64,000 nt of DNA from the NCBI RefSeq assembly GCF_037975245.1, contig NC_092576.1, positions 35,802,611 to 35,866,610 of the forward strand, written 5' to 3'. The notes under the pieces are model-generated. The model was not told where the DNA came from. It worked only from the letters and a program-made list of their open reading frames with translations, and ran no database searches. Source of the DNA: Apostichopus japonicus (taxonomy: Eukaryota; Echinodermata; Holothuroidea; Aspidochirotida; Stichopodidae). This document shows positions 46,041 to 57,784 of the stretch, one piece after another. The number at the start of each line of letters is the position of its first letter. The first letter of the stretch is position 1. A program made the position numbers and the translations under genes.

Positions 46041-46287
46041 ACACATTGATGCATCGATCAGCACAGCCATCAAACCAAAGAATTGCATAATAACCACAAA
46101 CAATTAAGTTAGCCTCGTAATAAACCATTCCAATGTGGTTAATTGTATGTTCATCATGTGTTTGAAGAACATAGTTTTTAATGAACCATTCAACACTACA
46201 ATTGATACACGTAAAACCCAACACTCTTTTGCTTGCATTATCGGGAAATCGATAAGGTGAAAGTCGTCGTTCACAGTTAGGGCACAC
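45988..46287 (-). pseudogene. Coding-like Cys-rich fragment cut by the LINE tail
   Basis: Minus-strand frame, open from about 46,380 but without an ATG. It encodes CPNCERRLSPYRF, then GFTCINCSVEWFIKNY and YYEANLIVCGYYAILWFDG. Two CxxC pairs about 27 residues apart suggest a zinc-ribbon-like fold. The part upstream of about 46,040 looks like protein; below that the frame runs into the LINE tail (VYFTFVFVYLF) and ends. I read it as an exon or old gene fragment interrupted by the LINE. The family is not recognised. Confidence 0.3.
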
Positions 46288-46380
46288 CGGCGACGAAATT
46301 TTGGCGTTGTTCTGAACGTATAGATTGACAGTTATAATCTTACTACCATGACAAGAGACAAAGATACAACTTTTTTAAAT

Positions 46381-48482
46381 GACAACGTTTTATTCCATTT
46401 GTGAGATATCAGAAACGTAGATTTGTAGTTTGTTTCTATTCGTGATCGCGCTCATGAACTAGTGTTGATACTTAACTTCTTTACTCTCACAAAGCGATTT
46501 CACTGTAATGGAAAATGTTTTTTTTTTTTTTTTTTTTACATTAGCCACGTTTGAAGAGACTCTAACGTAATGATAATTGCTTGTAAGAACTACGAAGACT
46601 TGCATTTTTTTTTTTTTTTTTAAGAACAAAGTGTTTTCGTTACACTTACTTCAGCCATTTAGTTGGTTCATAGTTTCCTCCGGTCGCAATCTCTTAATCA
46701 CCAGAAAACCTTAAAGGGGAAGAATCACTTAACATGTTAGGAACTATAAACGAGGAATTTGTTTTCAAGTAGCTAGATAACAGATACATAATAGATCAAT
46801 TCGACCCATAATGTAATGATAACATAGTAACATAGTAGAATGTGAAAAGAAACGAGAACAAAAATTATAGAAATATAATATCTGAGATTAAAAAAACAAG
46901 AATTTTACTTACAAATGTTCAAGAAAGGACAGAGATCAATAGCTGATTAGAGCAGTTGACAAGGTGCACAGTTTTAAGCTCCTTTTGCAATATTTTTCAC
47001 CATCATTTTACCCGTGTTTTGGGAAATGCTGTAACAAATAACGACGTTGACGGTGTCATGAATTTTATAAACATATACATTGTGTAGCAAATAGACAATA
47101 AACATTGACAGGACATGTATCGAGCAAAACCCACCATTATACAATCATCAGATAATTCAATTCAGTCACTCAAGCTTTCAGCTCTAAATCTTCAGCGAAA
47201 CGTTTGTTCATTGACACTAACTGTTCATACATATAAACCATACACTATTTTCAGTCAACTGTAAAGTGTAATAATCCCGTTCTTTTCGTAGACAGTTTAC
47301 AGGAAGGCATAGTTATACATCATATCACATAACGAACAATCAAAAGAACAACGTTATTTAGGCATATATACATGGAATATATACAAGTATTAGCGTGCGT
47401 TGTTCATTTTACCATATTATAAAACACAATTTACTATCTATATTTAATTCTGGTAAATTCAAGCAACTAGTGTATCCTTGAAGGAAATATGGTATGATAT
47501 ACTGAGGTGTTTAAACACTGAGCTGTAGTTAAAGGCGTATAGTAAGTTGAACATATTTACCAACTCAATTAAAAACCGGTACAGACTCACCGTTGCATTA
47601 ACTGCAGCGAGTTGTGTTTAATCTGTACAACCAAGTGAAAGATGCCTGCAGTGGTTTACCATGTTCACAGCAACTATGAAGTGACAAATGCTCCTTGCAG
47701 CAACGGGTGTATATGGTAAATTTCATAATTTATCTTTATGATTATTGCATTTGAAAATGTATTGGAAATATAAGTAAGGCTATGGGGCTGCTGTTGTGCT
47801 CTGAAAACCATTACTCATGGAATTCTATAGAAAAGACGTATATACTTTATTGATGAGTGCTGGATTTCTTATGTGTCGGCACGACATCACAATACAGCTA
47901 CAGTACATAGCCAAATTCATGTTGGTTTGCATTACACAATGAACAAAATATATACAGCAATGTGCCTTCTGCTGAGTACTATTTCAAGGACCAGTTTGTT
48001 TGTATACGGCTACATACCAATACAACAATCACGGGTACTACTATCAGTCTTGGCACCTGCTTATTGAGTTGTAACTTAGTGAGCAAATACCATAGTTCTT
48101 TTTGTGTGATGTGACCATCCACCGTATGGACATTAATGGGACTCTCAACGAACTTCATTTTTTTTTTATTGGAGGGGGGGGGGGGTGTCCGAATCGGTGG
48201 GCACAAATATGGTGCAAATATGTTAGTTAAGCTATACACTCTCAGATACACCATTTTTGCCAGATCATATGCTTTCCTGGGTGTCTATTTCCCAGTTTTG
48301 ATTTAGTTAAAGTAGACAAATGGCGGGACATTGAATATTGCTACAATGTTCATATTTACATCCTTCTGGATCTAGGAGATGTAGGTTAATATTCCTAGTT
48401 TTGATTCAGCTAAAGTAGAGTAAACTGCCACTTGCCACTGGCCCCGATCTGATGGACGATACCCTTGTGTAGTAACAAAATG
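46381..48482. other. Intergenic DNA without a recognised gene
   Basis: AT-rich, with two T-runs (46,518-46,537 and about 46,605-46,621) that may be poly(A) tails of minus-strand retrocopies, and a T-run/G-run at about 48,158-48,186. Short frames at 47,873-48,254 show no domain. Confidence 0.5.
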
Positions 48483-48790
48483 ACACGTATACTCTCCTGA
48501 TTGCTCAATTGTATCCTGGTATTCGTGTATTTAACTTTTCCATAACACCTCGTTAACCCTTTGTAAATAGTATGAGTGGGTGTGTATGAACAGACAATAC
48601 GTAGAGGTAGTTTCGACTATATTAAGGCGAGGGAAATTCCAGGTTTCCCACCTTTTTCATTAGAACGATCAACTGTCGGTATACTACATATGGTGGTATG
48701 TGTATATAATTCACAACCTGTGCTGCGTTTAAGTTGCCTTGTAGACATATCGCTAAAATCGAAAACTTTGCCTGCTGCAGTGTACTGTCA
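48483..48790. repeat. Local repeat family A, copy 1
   Basis: About 300 bp similar to 50,398-50,690 and 58,856-59,215. Shared blocks are GTATACTCTC, GCTCAATTGTATCCTG, ACACCTCGTTA, a TATA-like word (TATATTAAG, 48,618), GGGAAATTCC (48,631-48,640) and CACAACCTGTGCTG. The weak peptide similarity between copies in one frame follows from the DNA similarity and is broken by stops in copy 3. Confidence 0.75.
48631..48640. promoter_or_regulatory. Kappa-B-like site GGGAAATTCC in family A copy 1
   Basis: Perfect match to the NF-kappaB consensus GGGRNNYYCC, 13 bp after a TATA-like TATATTAAG. Position and sequence are kept in the other copies (50,557-50,567 with one extra A; 59,045-59,054 exact). Confidence 0.4.
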
Positions 48791-49944
48791 TTAGGCAACT
48801 TAAGAAGAGGATCATTTCTAAATGCGTGAACTAAGCTGGAGAATGCTCAGAGGTCGATGTTGGTTTTTACATGACAGGGAGGGGTTGATGATGCGGTGTT
48901 GATATATCTGCACAAAGTTTACTCTCATTTGGATAAAGATGGATAGTATGCGAGATCTACGTTTAAAGACTTTTCTAGTGTATGCCACACAGTTGTCCTA
49001 CACTTACTTACAGCTAAATTAATCGCATACGGTGTATCTCCCCGAATTACCCTATGTATTCATGACTTCCTAGAAATATACCTATAGGGGAAATGACTTA
49101 AAGTGTAAGTGCTCTTTAGGGTTGTGTCCTCTCCCCCTGTTTTTCCCTGTATACTAGCGACTGTCAGAGTATGACAAGTGGTTGTAGCGTCCGATTGTGG
49201 ACAAGAAATTCAATTCAATTTTTTTTCCGTCCCATGGACTCGTGCCTTTGAACAAGCCCAACGACGGAAGTTACCCGTTGAAATGTCTTCATTACACTAA
49301 CTAAATGCAGACGACGAGGCAGGGTAGGAGTAGGGTATGGGAAAATGGGGGTTGGGACGGGGGAAGGGAGAAGGTGGGGGCATGGTGGGAGCTTGAAACT
49401 GTAACTTATGTGAGTTCCTGCGTAGCGACACGATCTTCCCATTACCAAGACATACACATTTGAAGTTTTAAACAAACTAGGAAACGAAGGAAATATGTGC
49501 ATACAATAAATTCGAGTGCTGCGCTCATCAATAATTCATATTTTAGGTCTCAATAAGTTAAATCCTAATTACATACCTATCTATATATATTATAATAATG
49601 TCATGCTCATTTATTTAAAGAAGAAAACAAAATATTTAAAAAAAAACTTCGGATTAGGCTACAGTTTTGTGTTCATTGTCCTTGAAACGAAGTTGAGTAA
49701 AAACAAAGAAATACCATGACAGAACATTGCGCAGTCACTTTCCTTTCATCATCAGTGTGCATAGTTAGGAAGTTTAGTAATTAATAAAGCTAGAATTAAC
49801 AAACTATTTTGAAAATGGCCAATCTTTGATGAATTTTGATGGGAACTGCAGCTGTTGTCAAGATTTGTAATGCCTTTTTTTAGTGATTAGGACACAGTTG
49901 TTCATAGATGTCTCAAGATCTTTAAGACTAAATACTTAAATTAT
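48791..49944. other. Intergenic DNA between repeats A and B
   Basis: No recognised gene. A G-rich stretch (49,320-49,390) resembles the G-rich stretches at 60,370-60,405 and 60,640-60,680, which may be parts of the same dispersed duplication. Confidence 0.45.
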
Positions 49945-50310
49945 GTCTGTGTTTGCAGTATATATCGGTTATGATTACAAACTGATTATTCTTCTTCGAT
50001 GAAAAAGATTCAGGAAATATATTTACAAATATATTTGGTTTCCAAAAAAATCCCAACAAACGCAACCGTCTATCTGTTCTCATAATCTTACACTGTATAA
50101 ATATATGTTTACACTTATAAAAATGACGTGTTTATCATGACGTCATATTCATATTTTGGGGCATGCGCCAAGCTATCACTTTCCAGAAAAAGGAGAGATT
50201 AAAGGGTATGTATTACAGTTAGTTTCAGGTGCAAGCAGAAAGTAGAACATTGAATGCTTTTATTTCTACACGTATTTGGATATTGTTTTCGATCCGCGAT
50301 AAAGGCTTTG
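49945..50310. repeat. Local repeat family B, copy 1
   Basis: Diverged copy of 59,905-60,320 and of 60,855-61,060. Shared order: AACTGAT(A/T)ATTC, a GATGAAAAA-type word, CTCATAATCTTA, a TGACGT-type word, CATGCGC, then CAGTTAGTTTCAG, and ATTTGGATA. A perfect CRE (TGACGTCA) lies at about 50,139. Confidence 0.65.
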
Positions 50311-50397
50311 CACCAAGGCAGTCGTTGTTTGTGCTACGCACATAATCCTTCAGTTTTATCCATGGTCAGTCATTTATGTCCCCCTCTTTTCAACCTG

Positions 50398-50690
50398 GCA
50401 CGTATACTCTCATTATTGCTCAATTGTATCCTGATGTTGTTGTGTTTAATTGATCCGTAACACCTCGTTAGTCCATTGTCAATAGAAGGCGCGGCACTGC
50501 TTGGCACTGTGTATGTACAGACTCTACGTGGAGGTATTTTCAACTATATTTATGCCGGGAAAATTCCAGGTTTCTCACCTCTTTCAATTGAACGACGAAC
50601 TGTATCCCTTTTATATATGGTTTTGTGTGCATATGAGTTACAACCTGTGCTGCATGTACGTTGTCCCGTAGACATGTTGTGTCAAGGAAT
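50398..50690. repeat. Local repeat family A, copy 2
   Basis: Second copy of family A. The TATA-like TATATTTATG (50,545) is followed after 12 bp by GGGAAAATTCC (50,557-50,567). The open frame 50,476-50,775 across it is 99 aa with no domain and is probably incidental. Confidence 0.75.
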
Positions 50691-50699
50691 GTCTTTCAT

Positions 50700-53372
50700 A
50701 TTAGCCAAATATGAGCACAGAAAATGTCCAAGGATACAAAAAGAAGGACTAGAATCATATCTAGCACTTCTTTAGCTGCTCTCTCTTCTACACTTAAACA
50801 TCAGGTGAACAATTACTAGCTTCATTATTCAAATGTGTTACCAAAGTTGTCCAGTTAAAATTAACAGCAGGTATGGTTCTCTTGAGATGATCTTATTCTC
50901 ATAATGTTATATGTCCCTTTAACACTGATGTAACGTCGTGGCAATACGAAAATAAGGACGGTTTTGTACAAAAGTTGGAGTCACCGCAATGTATTATACT
51001 CGCAGTCACACATAGATTCCATGGCTCCGTAAAACTATCGTAATACAAAAATAGAAAACTTACAGTACATAATATAACATTTAATCATTTTATTTTTTGT
51101 CTTTGGCACAAATAAAACTAGATATATTTCACTAATGCACACAAACATCAACCAGCAAAAAACACACGAAGAAAGCATTTAAATTATAATATATAAACAC
51201 CAAAATACCTTTTTAGCCCTTTAACATCGAGAACATCAAGAAACCACTGGTCCCTATTACACACAGCATTATATTACGTGGCATTACTTTCCAACCGTTT
51301 CGCAAGTAATCTCAGATATATGTACAATTCTGTATACTGGCTAGATGCAACCAACGCCAGTAATCCTTTTTAGGTGTCCGCCCAATATATGTATATATAC
51401 CAATGGACATTGAAATGGACTAATTACGTAACACAAACCACGAGGGTTCAACAAGCCAACCTCTTTCAAACATGTGCGAATAATTATGCAGCTGAGTCTG
51501 AACAATTTGAAGTATGGTCAAACCAAGTTACACCAAATATTATGTAACAGACAACAATACGGAAACACACAATATACATTTCACTTCAACGGATGTTTAG
51601 CAAGTTTCTAAACATATGTAGTTAATACATAACATATATAGAAAGGATAACGTGTTGCACATGTCCACAGGGGATAGAAATAGATCATCAATGTGTTTTT
51701 CTTTAAGTGTTATAACAAGCCCATGACGATGCAAGCAGCAATATACTGGTATGATAGGAGGTGCTTCATCAGACAAACGTACTCTAGATTTTCAACTCAA
51801 GTTAACTAAGCCATTATATACACAACACGACACTACGTTTTTCCACTGGTTACAGTTTCTTTTAATTTCTTTACAATGTTCTCTGCATTTGCTTTTTGAA
51901 TTGAAGACAATCTCATTAACTGTGTGACTGCCCTATTGTTATTCAACACTGATATGAACATAATGTCTTGTTCAGTGTTTGACTTATCTATACTTCCACC
52001 TGCAAGGATACATATACAACAGTCATTGTCTAGCTTGCTGTGAATTATTTCTTTAAAATATTGCAGCGATACAGTCAATACATTCTTCTCACTTCTTGTC
52101 ATTTGAATACGATGTGTATATTTTAACAACATTGTGCAACAGTCAATGCATACGTGGCTTAAATAACTGTGTAGGGTTTCCATATTTGCAATGTCAAAGT
52201 TAGTTGAAAATATTTCTTAATTGTGTCAAGGTGCTGCTCGGTAATTTGTGTTACTTGCTTCTCAATCGGCCTTTCCTTCATTTTAACTTTGGATATTGTT
52301 TAGCCTGTACGACCAGTTTGTGTAATTCACTTGTTCTGTGTGACTCTACATTGCTTAAACGAAATGACAAGCACCCACTGAACCTTTATGAGTTACGCTT
52401 ATTGGACTTGTCAAAACTACTACACACATTGCAAGGCATACCATTCTTCTATGCATCATATTTTAGCAACATAATTTGCTTTCTCTATAATTCCTGGAAT
52501 GTATACTATTTTGAATCGGATCTTGAAGGCTTTTGATGCTTTGCTGTATATTATCCATATATTGGGGATAGGTTTATCCCATCCTCTAAAATAGACCCCA
52601 GATGTAAGTTTCAAAAATAAAACTTAACTTATGCTGTTTAAATAAATAATTAAGTATTAAATTAATACTTGATACTTGTCACGTGATGCATAGACACGTA
52701 TTGCTGCCCACGATCTAAGTACTATATTCCATGTTTCCTGAACATCTCAAATTCTCCACACCTCTCCCTAAATGATTCCCATGTATAATATACCTCGTTA
52801 CCATGATCTGTGTGCAAAGTATCTTGAAAGACTCTTCCCCTTGCGAAAATAGTTTATATCCTGAATAATCAACTCTCCTTATAGACAATTTTCCTATCAT
52901 ATCATTGTCCCTTAGGGAAACTATTTACACATTGTAATTACTTAAAATCTGTTCATTTTTGTCAATAGGGACAGTATTGACAGATAGGTATTGAAATGAG
53001 GTTTTAATTTTTATATTTTTTTATAATTAAGCTAATTAGATATGCAAATATGCAAATGAGGTTATGATACAAACAACGTACTTTTTTTGCCCATTTGAAA
53101 CTATTTTGATGAAATCTGCTGGACTTTTGATAGTTTGATGAGTTCAAGACATGTTATTTCATAAGTAAACTATAATTTGATGTTTGAATGTGAGGAATAT
53201 GACTGATTTTTCCCCCTCCAAACAAACAAATGTATTCTGTAATACAATGGTAGCCACGCGTTAAGGTAAGTCTATATATACCAATTGCGCTACATACACA
53301 ATACATAGTACATACAGCGTTCAACTGTGCGGCTAACCATATCAGAATTTCAGAATTTTATCGTCAGAATCT
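50700..53372. other. Intergenic DNA; one weak minus-strand open frame
   Basis: No recognised gene. A 116-codon minus frame (51,833-52,183) opens with an ATG in the context TGCAAATATGGAAA, the same 14 bases found at the TRIM start, but has an in-frame stop about 36 bp upstream and no known domain. The opposite-strand frame 52,204-52,536 is likewise unassigned. Confidence 0.4.
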
Positions 53373-53614
53373 TGTATGTATGTATGTATATTAGATCCTC
53401 CTGCAAGCAGGAACTCGCGAAGAAGCCTAATTGGCTTATCAAAGCCGCAAGCTGACCGAAGTCAGTCTCTCACATTCATATTTAACGTCCATGATTATGA
53501 ATTGTTAATTGTCAACAACTCTGTAACTGGACGACATACATTAATCTGGGAGTGACTCGAACCGGGGACCTTATGATTGAAAGGCACCGGTGTTAACCAC
53601 TGAGCTAACACTCC
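53373..53614 (-). mobile_element. tRNA-derived SINE
   Basis: Read on the minus strand: a 67-nt tRNA-like head (53,614 to 53,548), a body with GCTTTGATAAGCCAATTAGG and CCTGCTTGCAGGAGG, and a short-repeat tail of ATAC units at about 53,373-53,390. The head has a perfect A box TAGCTCAGTGG and B box GGTTCGAGTC, so it is a Pol III-type SINE. The word GAGCTAACACTC is repeated in tandem just outside the head (53,602-53,613, 53,615-53,626). A partial copy lies at 60,519-60,572. Confidence 0.8.
53548..53614 (-). ncRNA. tRNA-like head of the SINE
   Basis: GGAGTG at the 5' end can pair with CACTCC at the 3' end as an acceptor stem. A D-arm-like GCTCAGTGGTTAACAC and a T-arm with GGTTCGAGTC are present. 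The anticodon region (CCTTTCAATCATAAGG) gives only a 4-bp stem with an 8-base loop, so it is a tRNA relic and not a working tRNA. Confidence 0.6.
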
Positions 53615-53626
53615 GAGCTAACACTC

Positions 53627-55921
53627 TTCTTCTCCAACGGCTGGATGGTCAAATTGCCCATAAAAAGAAGGTCTAACGCCTCTTAGAAGCATTTAGCCAT
53701 GATAATATGGGCTAAATAGTTACGGTTTCAATTACGTGAGTGATTGCATTGACCCTAACGACGCTAAGCATAACAACTGGGGTTGACCGAAATTCTATAC
53801 CGTAGAAATGCTCGAGTGGAATTGCTAGGGATTACTCACAAAGTGGAAGCGCTATTGCTAAATCGTTTTTATGTAGACAGGCGTTTCAGTGCGGCGCTTC
53901 TGGAGATCTAAAAATCTACTCTGTAGGGTGAGGCATTCTGGAGAAAAAATTTCGGAACCTGACAGTGTTTTGGCCTAAACTTAGACCAAAAAATGTCATT
54001 TTTGACATATTATACCCAAATATAGAGCCATCTCTCTACATATGCCTGTGAGGCTCCTGATTTGATTCCTTGTATGTATTAGCTAGTTGTATGAGATAGG
54101 GTCAGTTGACTTGACATTTTTCACTGTTCTCCACATTTTTTTGAAAAAAATGTCGAAACGACCGTTTTTTTTAATGTAAACAAATCTTTGAAGACAAAAA
54201 AAAAAAAGGTCCATGTGACCCCCTCGGAAAAATGTTGTTTATTGATGCAGGCTGTCTTATGTGCAAAATAAAGCTATAGGAAGCTCCCTAGTGTATTCCT
54301 ATCTCGAGTAATGATTTTTTAAACACATGGGGTTTTGAATGTTCGAATTTGTACAGTCTGTCTGGAAGGAGACCTTCAGTTCCGGTGATCTCAATAACAT
54401 AGCACAGCAAGAGCGTCATGATCGGTATGAACTTTCTCGAAGTAGGCTAACACTTCCACCAACCGTAGCACTAGGTCGGTGATACGCGGGATAGACTTCA
54501 AGTAGAAAAAACGCGGACAGGGGAAATTTGGTTCTCGACCTTGCGCTATCCAAATGTCAAAATGTTGACAATTCTAAAATATTAAAGGCGATGTTCTTCT
54601 GATAGAAGAACATCGCGCCGGTTTCTCAGTAAGTTTTAAATGTAGACGGTTCTTTTCCGTATGATGTGTTGATATGTCGGTATGTTTCTCCCGAGTCTTC
54701 CCGGTGTGAGTAGGTCGGAGGACGAATTAACCTCCTTTTAGTGGTGAAATTTGTGTTTGGCAGCTATTTACAGTTTTCCCCACTTGTTTATGTTAACCTC
54801 AGGCATTATGTTTATAAAGCAACATTTCGCTCAATATTATTTTCTATAATCTATCAAATAAAGTCTTGTAGACAGGCAATTTGTTTCCCGTTTTGCAAAT
54901 TTTAAACACTGTTCATTGCCAAGTCATACACTACGCTTTAAATAACTGTTAATAAATTACGCTGCTAATTAAGAAACTTTACATGGTGAACTATTAATTA
55001 AGATGCTTGATGGTATGTGTGTGTTGTAAATATTATGATTTATAAAAGGACATTATTGTCACACCCTGTAAATTCTGACCCACAGGCTGCTAACCTAATG
55101 TGAAATACGTGTTTTATGCACGAACTGACTAACAAATTATCATACAATTATACCTTAACTAACATGTCCAACGAACTATATATTATCAAGTAAAATGTTA
55201 AGAATAACCGTACAAGGACTACTTACTAACAGTGGTCACAAGAAGAAAGTAAAAGACCGTAAAAAGAAAACGAAGCGTTTTTTTTCATAATACCGATGAC
55301 GTCAGGATTTATTTAATTAATTGCTTAAGTTTGTTAGTAGGTAGCAAGAAATATGCAAAAAATCAAATATAACTGATTTAAATCAACACAATGTACTCAA
55401 TTCTGTATAAAAGATGCATTTAATAATGACAGCGAACGTTTGTTTGTCTATATTTACAGGTGAGGTTTCTGCTTCCACTCATCCGATACATTGGTCTAAC
55501 GTATACGCGTTGGAAGTTCACGGAAATGATATCTAAGTTGCTGATAAACCAACGCGTCTACTGGTCAAATGGGAAATAAAACACTTCGCCAACGCGCAAT
55601 TGTAACCATCGGTAACTTGTAAAATTGTAAAACATGATCCAGACGCCATTGCTTACGTTAAGTGGAATAAAAACCTGCTTGTTCTATGTGTGTGTACACT
55701 GCACTTCATCTTGATATGAAATTGTTTTAAGATATCCTTCGCAAAAGTTTGCTTCATTTTGCCAAAAACTGTATCCTACCTTCCGTGATTCATTTTGGAT
55801 ACAATTAAATTACATTAAATTCTACCAAGTGCATCGATTGTTTAATTAAAATCTGCTCTACAGAGAACTTGTAAATAAAACCTGCTGGTGCTTATGCCCA
55901 GAGCATCAACACGTCAGGCAA
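53627..55921. other. Intergenic DNA downstream of the TRIM gene
   Basis: No recognised gene. It holds the strong hairpin at 54,588-54,616. For the minus-strand TRIM gene, a possible polyadenylation signal (ATTAAA, read from TTTAAT at about 55,839-55,844) lies some 80 bp after the stop. Confidence 0.45.
54588..54616. other. 12-bp perfect stem, 5-nt loop hairpin
   Basis: GCGATGTTCTTC (54,588-54,599) pairs perfectly with GAAGAACATCGC (54,605-54,616) around TGATA. It stands alone in AT-rich DNA with no T-run directly after it. It may be a small-RNA precursor, the remains of an inverted-repeat element, or chance. Confidence 0.7.
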
Positions 55922-57784
55922 TTAAAGCTGTTGGAGGTAAAATATGAACAACTCGAAGCTATTTGTATTGTAACATTTCATATCAAAAGCTACGTGGTGT
56001 TCATCTACGAAAGAGAAAGTGTTTATAGTGTCACTTATATTATATTTGTAACTTAACAGTAAGTGTTCGAGCACAAAATCTCTTGAATATTGGTAAATGG
56101 CTAAATTATGGTAAAAAATGTCAAAGGTGTTTTTCCATCCAACAACCCATTTTTGAGGAACCTTTCTTGAAGTGACAAGAAATGGTTTCCACTGCCCTTG
56201 TGTAGTTGGTCCTTTAATGGTTTGCGTTACGTGTGACTGAATTGTCTGAAAGTATTTTACACCTTTTCCATCAATAATTGCCATACTTCCGGACTCACTT
56301 ACGTGGAATTGCATTGGTCCACTGCATTTAATGGCATCTCTAAGCATAAATGACCATGGTTCTTCTGAACGTTTTGTATTGGAGAAGTCAAATCTTTTAA
56401 TTGTTAGTCCGTCTTGAAGTAAAACATAACATCCTTTTTTGGTTTCATCCCAAGACATTGCTTGGATATCATGCAGCAATCTGTTCTGTAGGATTTTTTT
56501 CTGGACTTTTGTCTTGCTAAGCTCTATATCAAACGTTATTTTGTGAACTGTTTTTGAGTCATTTATCAAAATGCTTCTTCCATCAGAACCGAGGACAGGT
56601 GACACCAGTGTGACACTTTCTTTACTTCTAACATTGTTTAGAAACCAACTTTGATCGTCTTTGAAAGCTGTAAGCTTTAAATAGGTTTGGTCATCTAAAT
56701 CCTTGGTAATAATAATACACTTATGCAATGAAATCCATACATGCCCTTCATATCTACCAGATGTCCATTCAGGATCAGTATATCCTTGCAGTTTGATAGC
56801 ATTTATTTTGCTTACTTGCTTAACAGCAACACCTTTGTCGTCTGCATTTACATGTCCTTTATTAACTTTCCCAAAATCGATATCAGAAGGCTTTCTCGAA
56901 GTGAACGATACACCAATTTTGTCACTGAATGTTTCATTTTGAAGTGCTTTTATGTCACATCTCAGTTTCTCTTTTTTGGCAACCAATCCGCTTATCACTC
57001 CCTTTCTCCTTAAATCTTCATTTGTGAAATCTGCCTGTAATGATTCGCTTATACCTCTAACGTAATCACTAAACAATGACAGATCTGCTGTTTTCATTTC
57101 TATTTCCTTCACTTTCTTTAGTGTTAATAATTTTTCAACGTCAACTTCAGTACATAGATCTGCCGATTTCTTCTCTACGAGATCATAAACCATTGCTTTG
57201 GCTTCACCGATAGTATTCTTAATTTCATTAGCTTCGGCTTCGTATCGTCCCTTTGCTTCTTGAACAGCTTTAGACAGGTCTTTAAGCTGGACTCCTAACT
57301 TACAGACCTCTTCCAAAATGGGTTGCAAGTCATTGATACCTTTTTGCAAAGCTTCCGAATGCTTAACTATATCGTGGTTGCCATCATGAGAACTTTCCAC
57401 ACAACCATGACAGAGCGCTTCAAGACAGGTTTCACAAAAATGTGTTACAATGTTCTCGTGCAGGGAGCATCTTGCCGAACGGTTTTCCACGGTTCTTCGC
57501 TCATTTGACACCGGCGGAATATGTGAAATTCGCTTCGAGATAGCACCACACTGTACTAAAGATTGTAGAGCGAAGTTAGTCGGGAAGTCGTCTGCAAGTC
57601 CAGAGGTTGGCAGCGGGATTTCTCTTTTACAGATTGGACAGACGAAAGTTTGCATTTTCATTAATTCCTTCAAGCAAGGTTCGAGACAGAAGCTGTGTCC
57701 GCAGTTCAACATTTTGGGGATTTTAATGTCCTCACAGCATACTGCGCATAACGCCAGATCAGAGAGTCCACCGGTGTTTTCCAT
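55922..57784 (-). CDS. TRIM family RING/B-box/coiled-coil protein, likely E3 ubiquitin ligase
   Basis: 620 aa in one uninterrupted exon, ATG at 57,784. The RING finger spans residues 13-52 (C13-x2-C16, C28-x-H30, C33, C37, C49-P-I-C52), with one more residue than usual between C33 and C37. A B-box type 2 zinc finger follows at 106-142 (C106, H109, C117, C120, C125, C128, H133, H137). Residues about 145-295 are rich in heptad-like E, K and L and fit the TRIM coiled coil. The C-terminal 320 residues carry no SPRY, filamin or clear NHL repeat; alternating short strands (VWISLHKCIIITK, GCYVLLQDGLTIKRF) suggest a divergent beta-propeller. TRIM proteins transfer ubiquitin and many act in innate immunity; that role here is inference. 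A possible splice acceptor about 36 bp upstream (TATTGTAG) allows an untranslated first exon. No neighbour forms an operon. Confidence 0.9.
   Translation of the reverse strand: MENTGGLSDLALCAVCCEDIKIPKMLNCGHSFCLEPCLKELMKMQTFVCPICKREIPLPTSGLADDFPTNFALQSLVQCGAISKRISHIPPVSNERRTVENRSARCSLHENIVTHFCETCLEALCHGCVESSHDGNHDIVKHSEALQKGINDLQPILEEVCKLGVQLKDLSKAVQEAKGRYEAEANEIKNTIGEAKAMVYDLVEKKSADLCTEVDVEKLLTLKKVKEIEMKTADLSLFSDYVRGISESLQADFTNEDLRRKGVISGLVAKKEKLRCDIKALQNETFSDKIGVSFTSRKPSDIDFGKVNKGHVNADDKGVAVKQVSKINAIKLQGYTDPEWTSGRYEGHVWISLHKCIIITKDLDDQTYLKLTAFKDDQSWFLNNVRSKESVTLVSPVLGSDGRSILINDSKTVHKITFDIELSKTKVQKKILQNRLLHDIQAMSWDETKKGCYVLLQDGLTIKRFDFSNTKRSEEPWSFMLRDAIKCSGPMQFHVSESGSMAIIDGKGVKYFQTIQSHVTQTIKGPTTQGQWKPFLVTSRKVPQKWVVGWKNTFDIFYHNLAIYQYSRDFVLEHLLLSYKYNISDTINTFSFVDEHHVAFDMKCYNTNSFELFIFYLQQL

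Noticed and set aside
48576-50775. A conserved small protein in repeat A (IPGF.P.S.ER motif in two copies)
   Set aside because: The similarity follows from DNA similarity of the repeat. The third copy has a stop right after the motif and the frame is not kept between all copies.
51833-52183. 116-aa minus-strand gene
   Set aside because: No recognised domain, an in-frame stop about 36 bp upstream, and no splice or promoter evidence. Kept only as a note.
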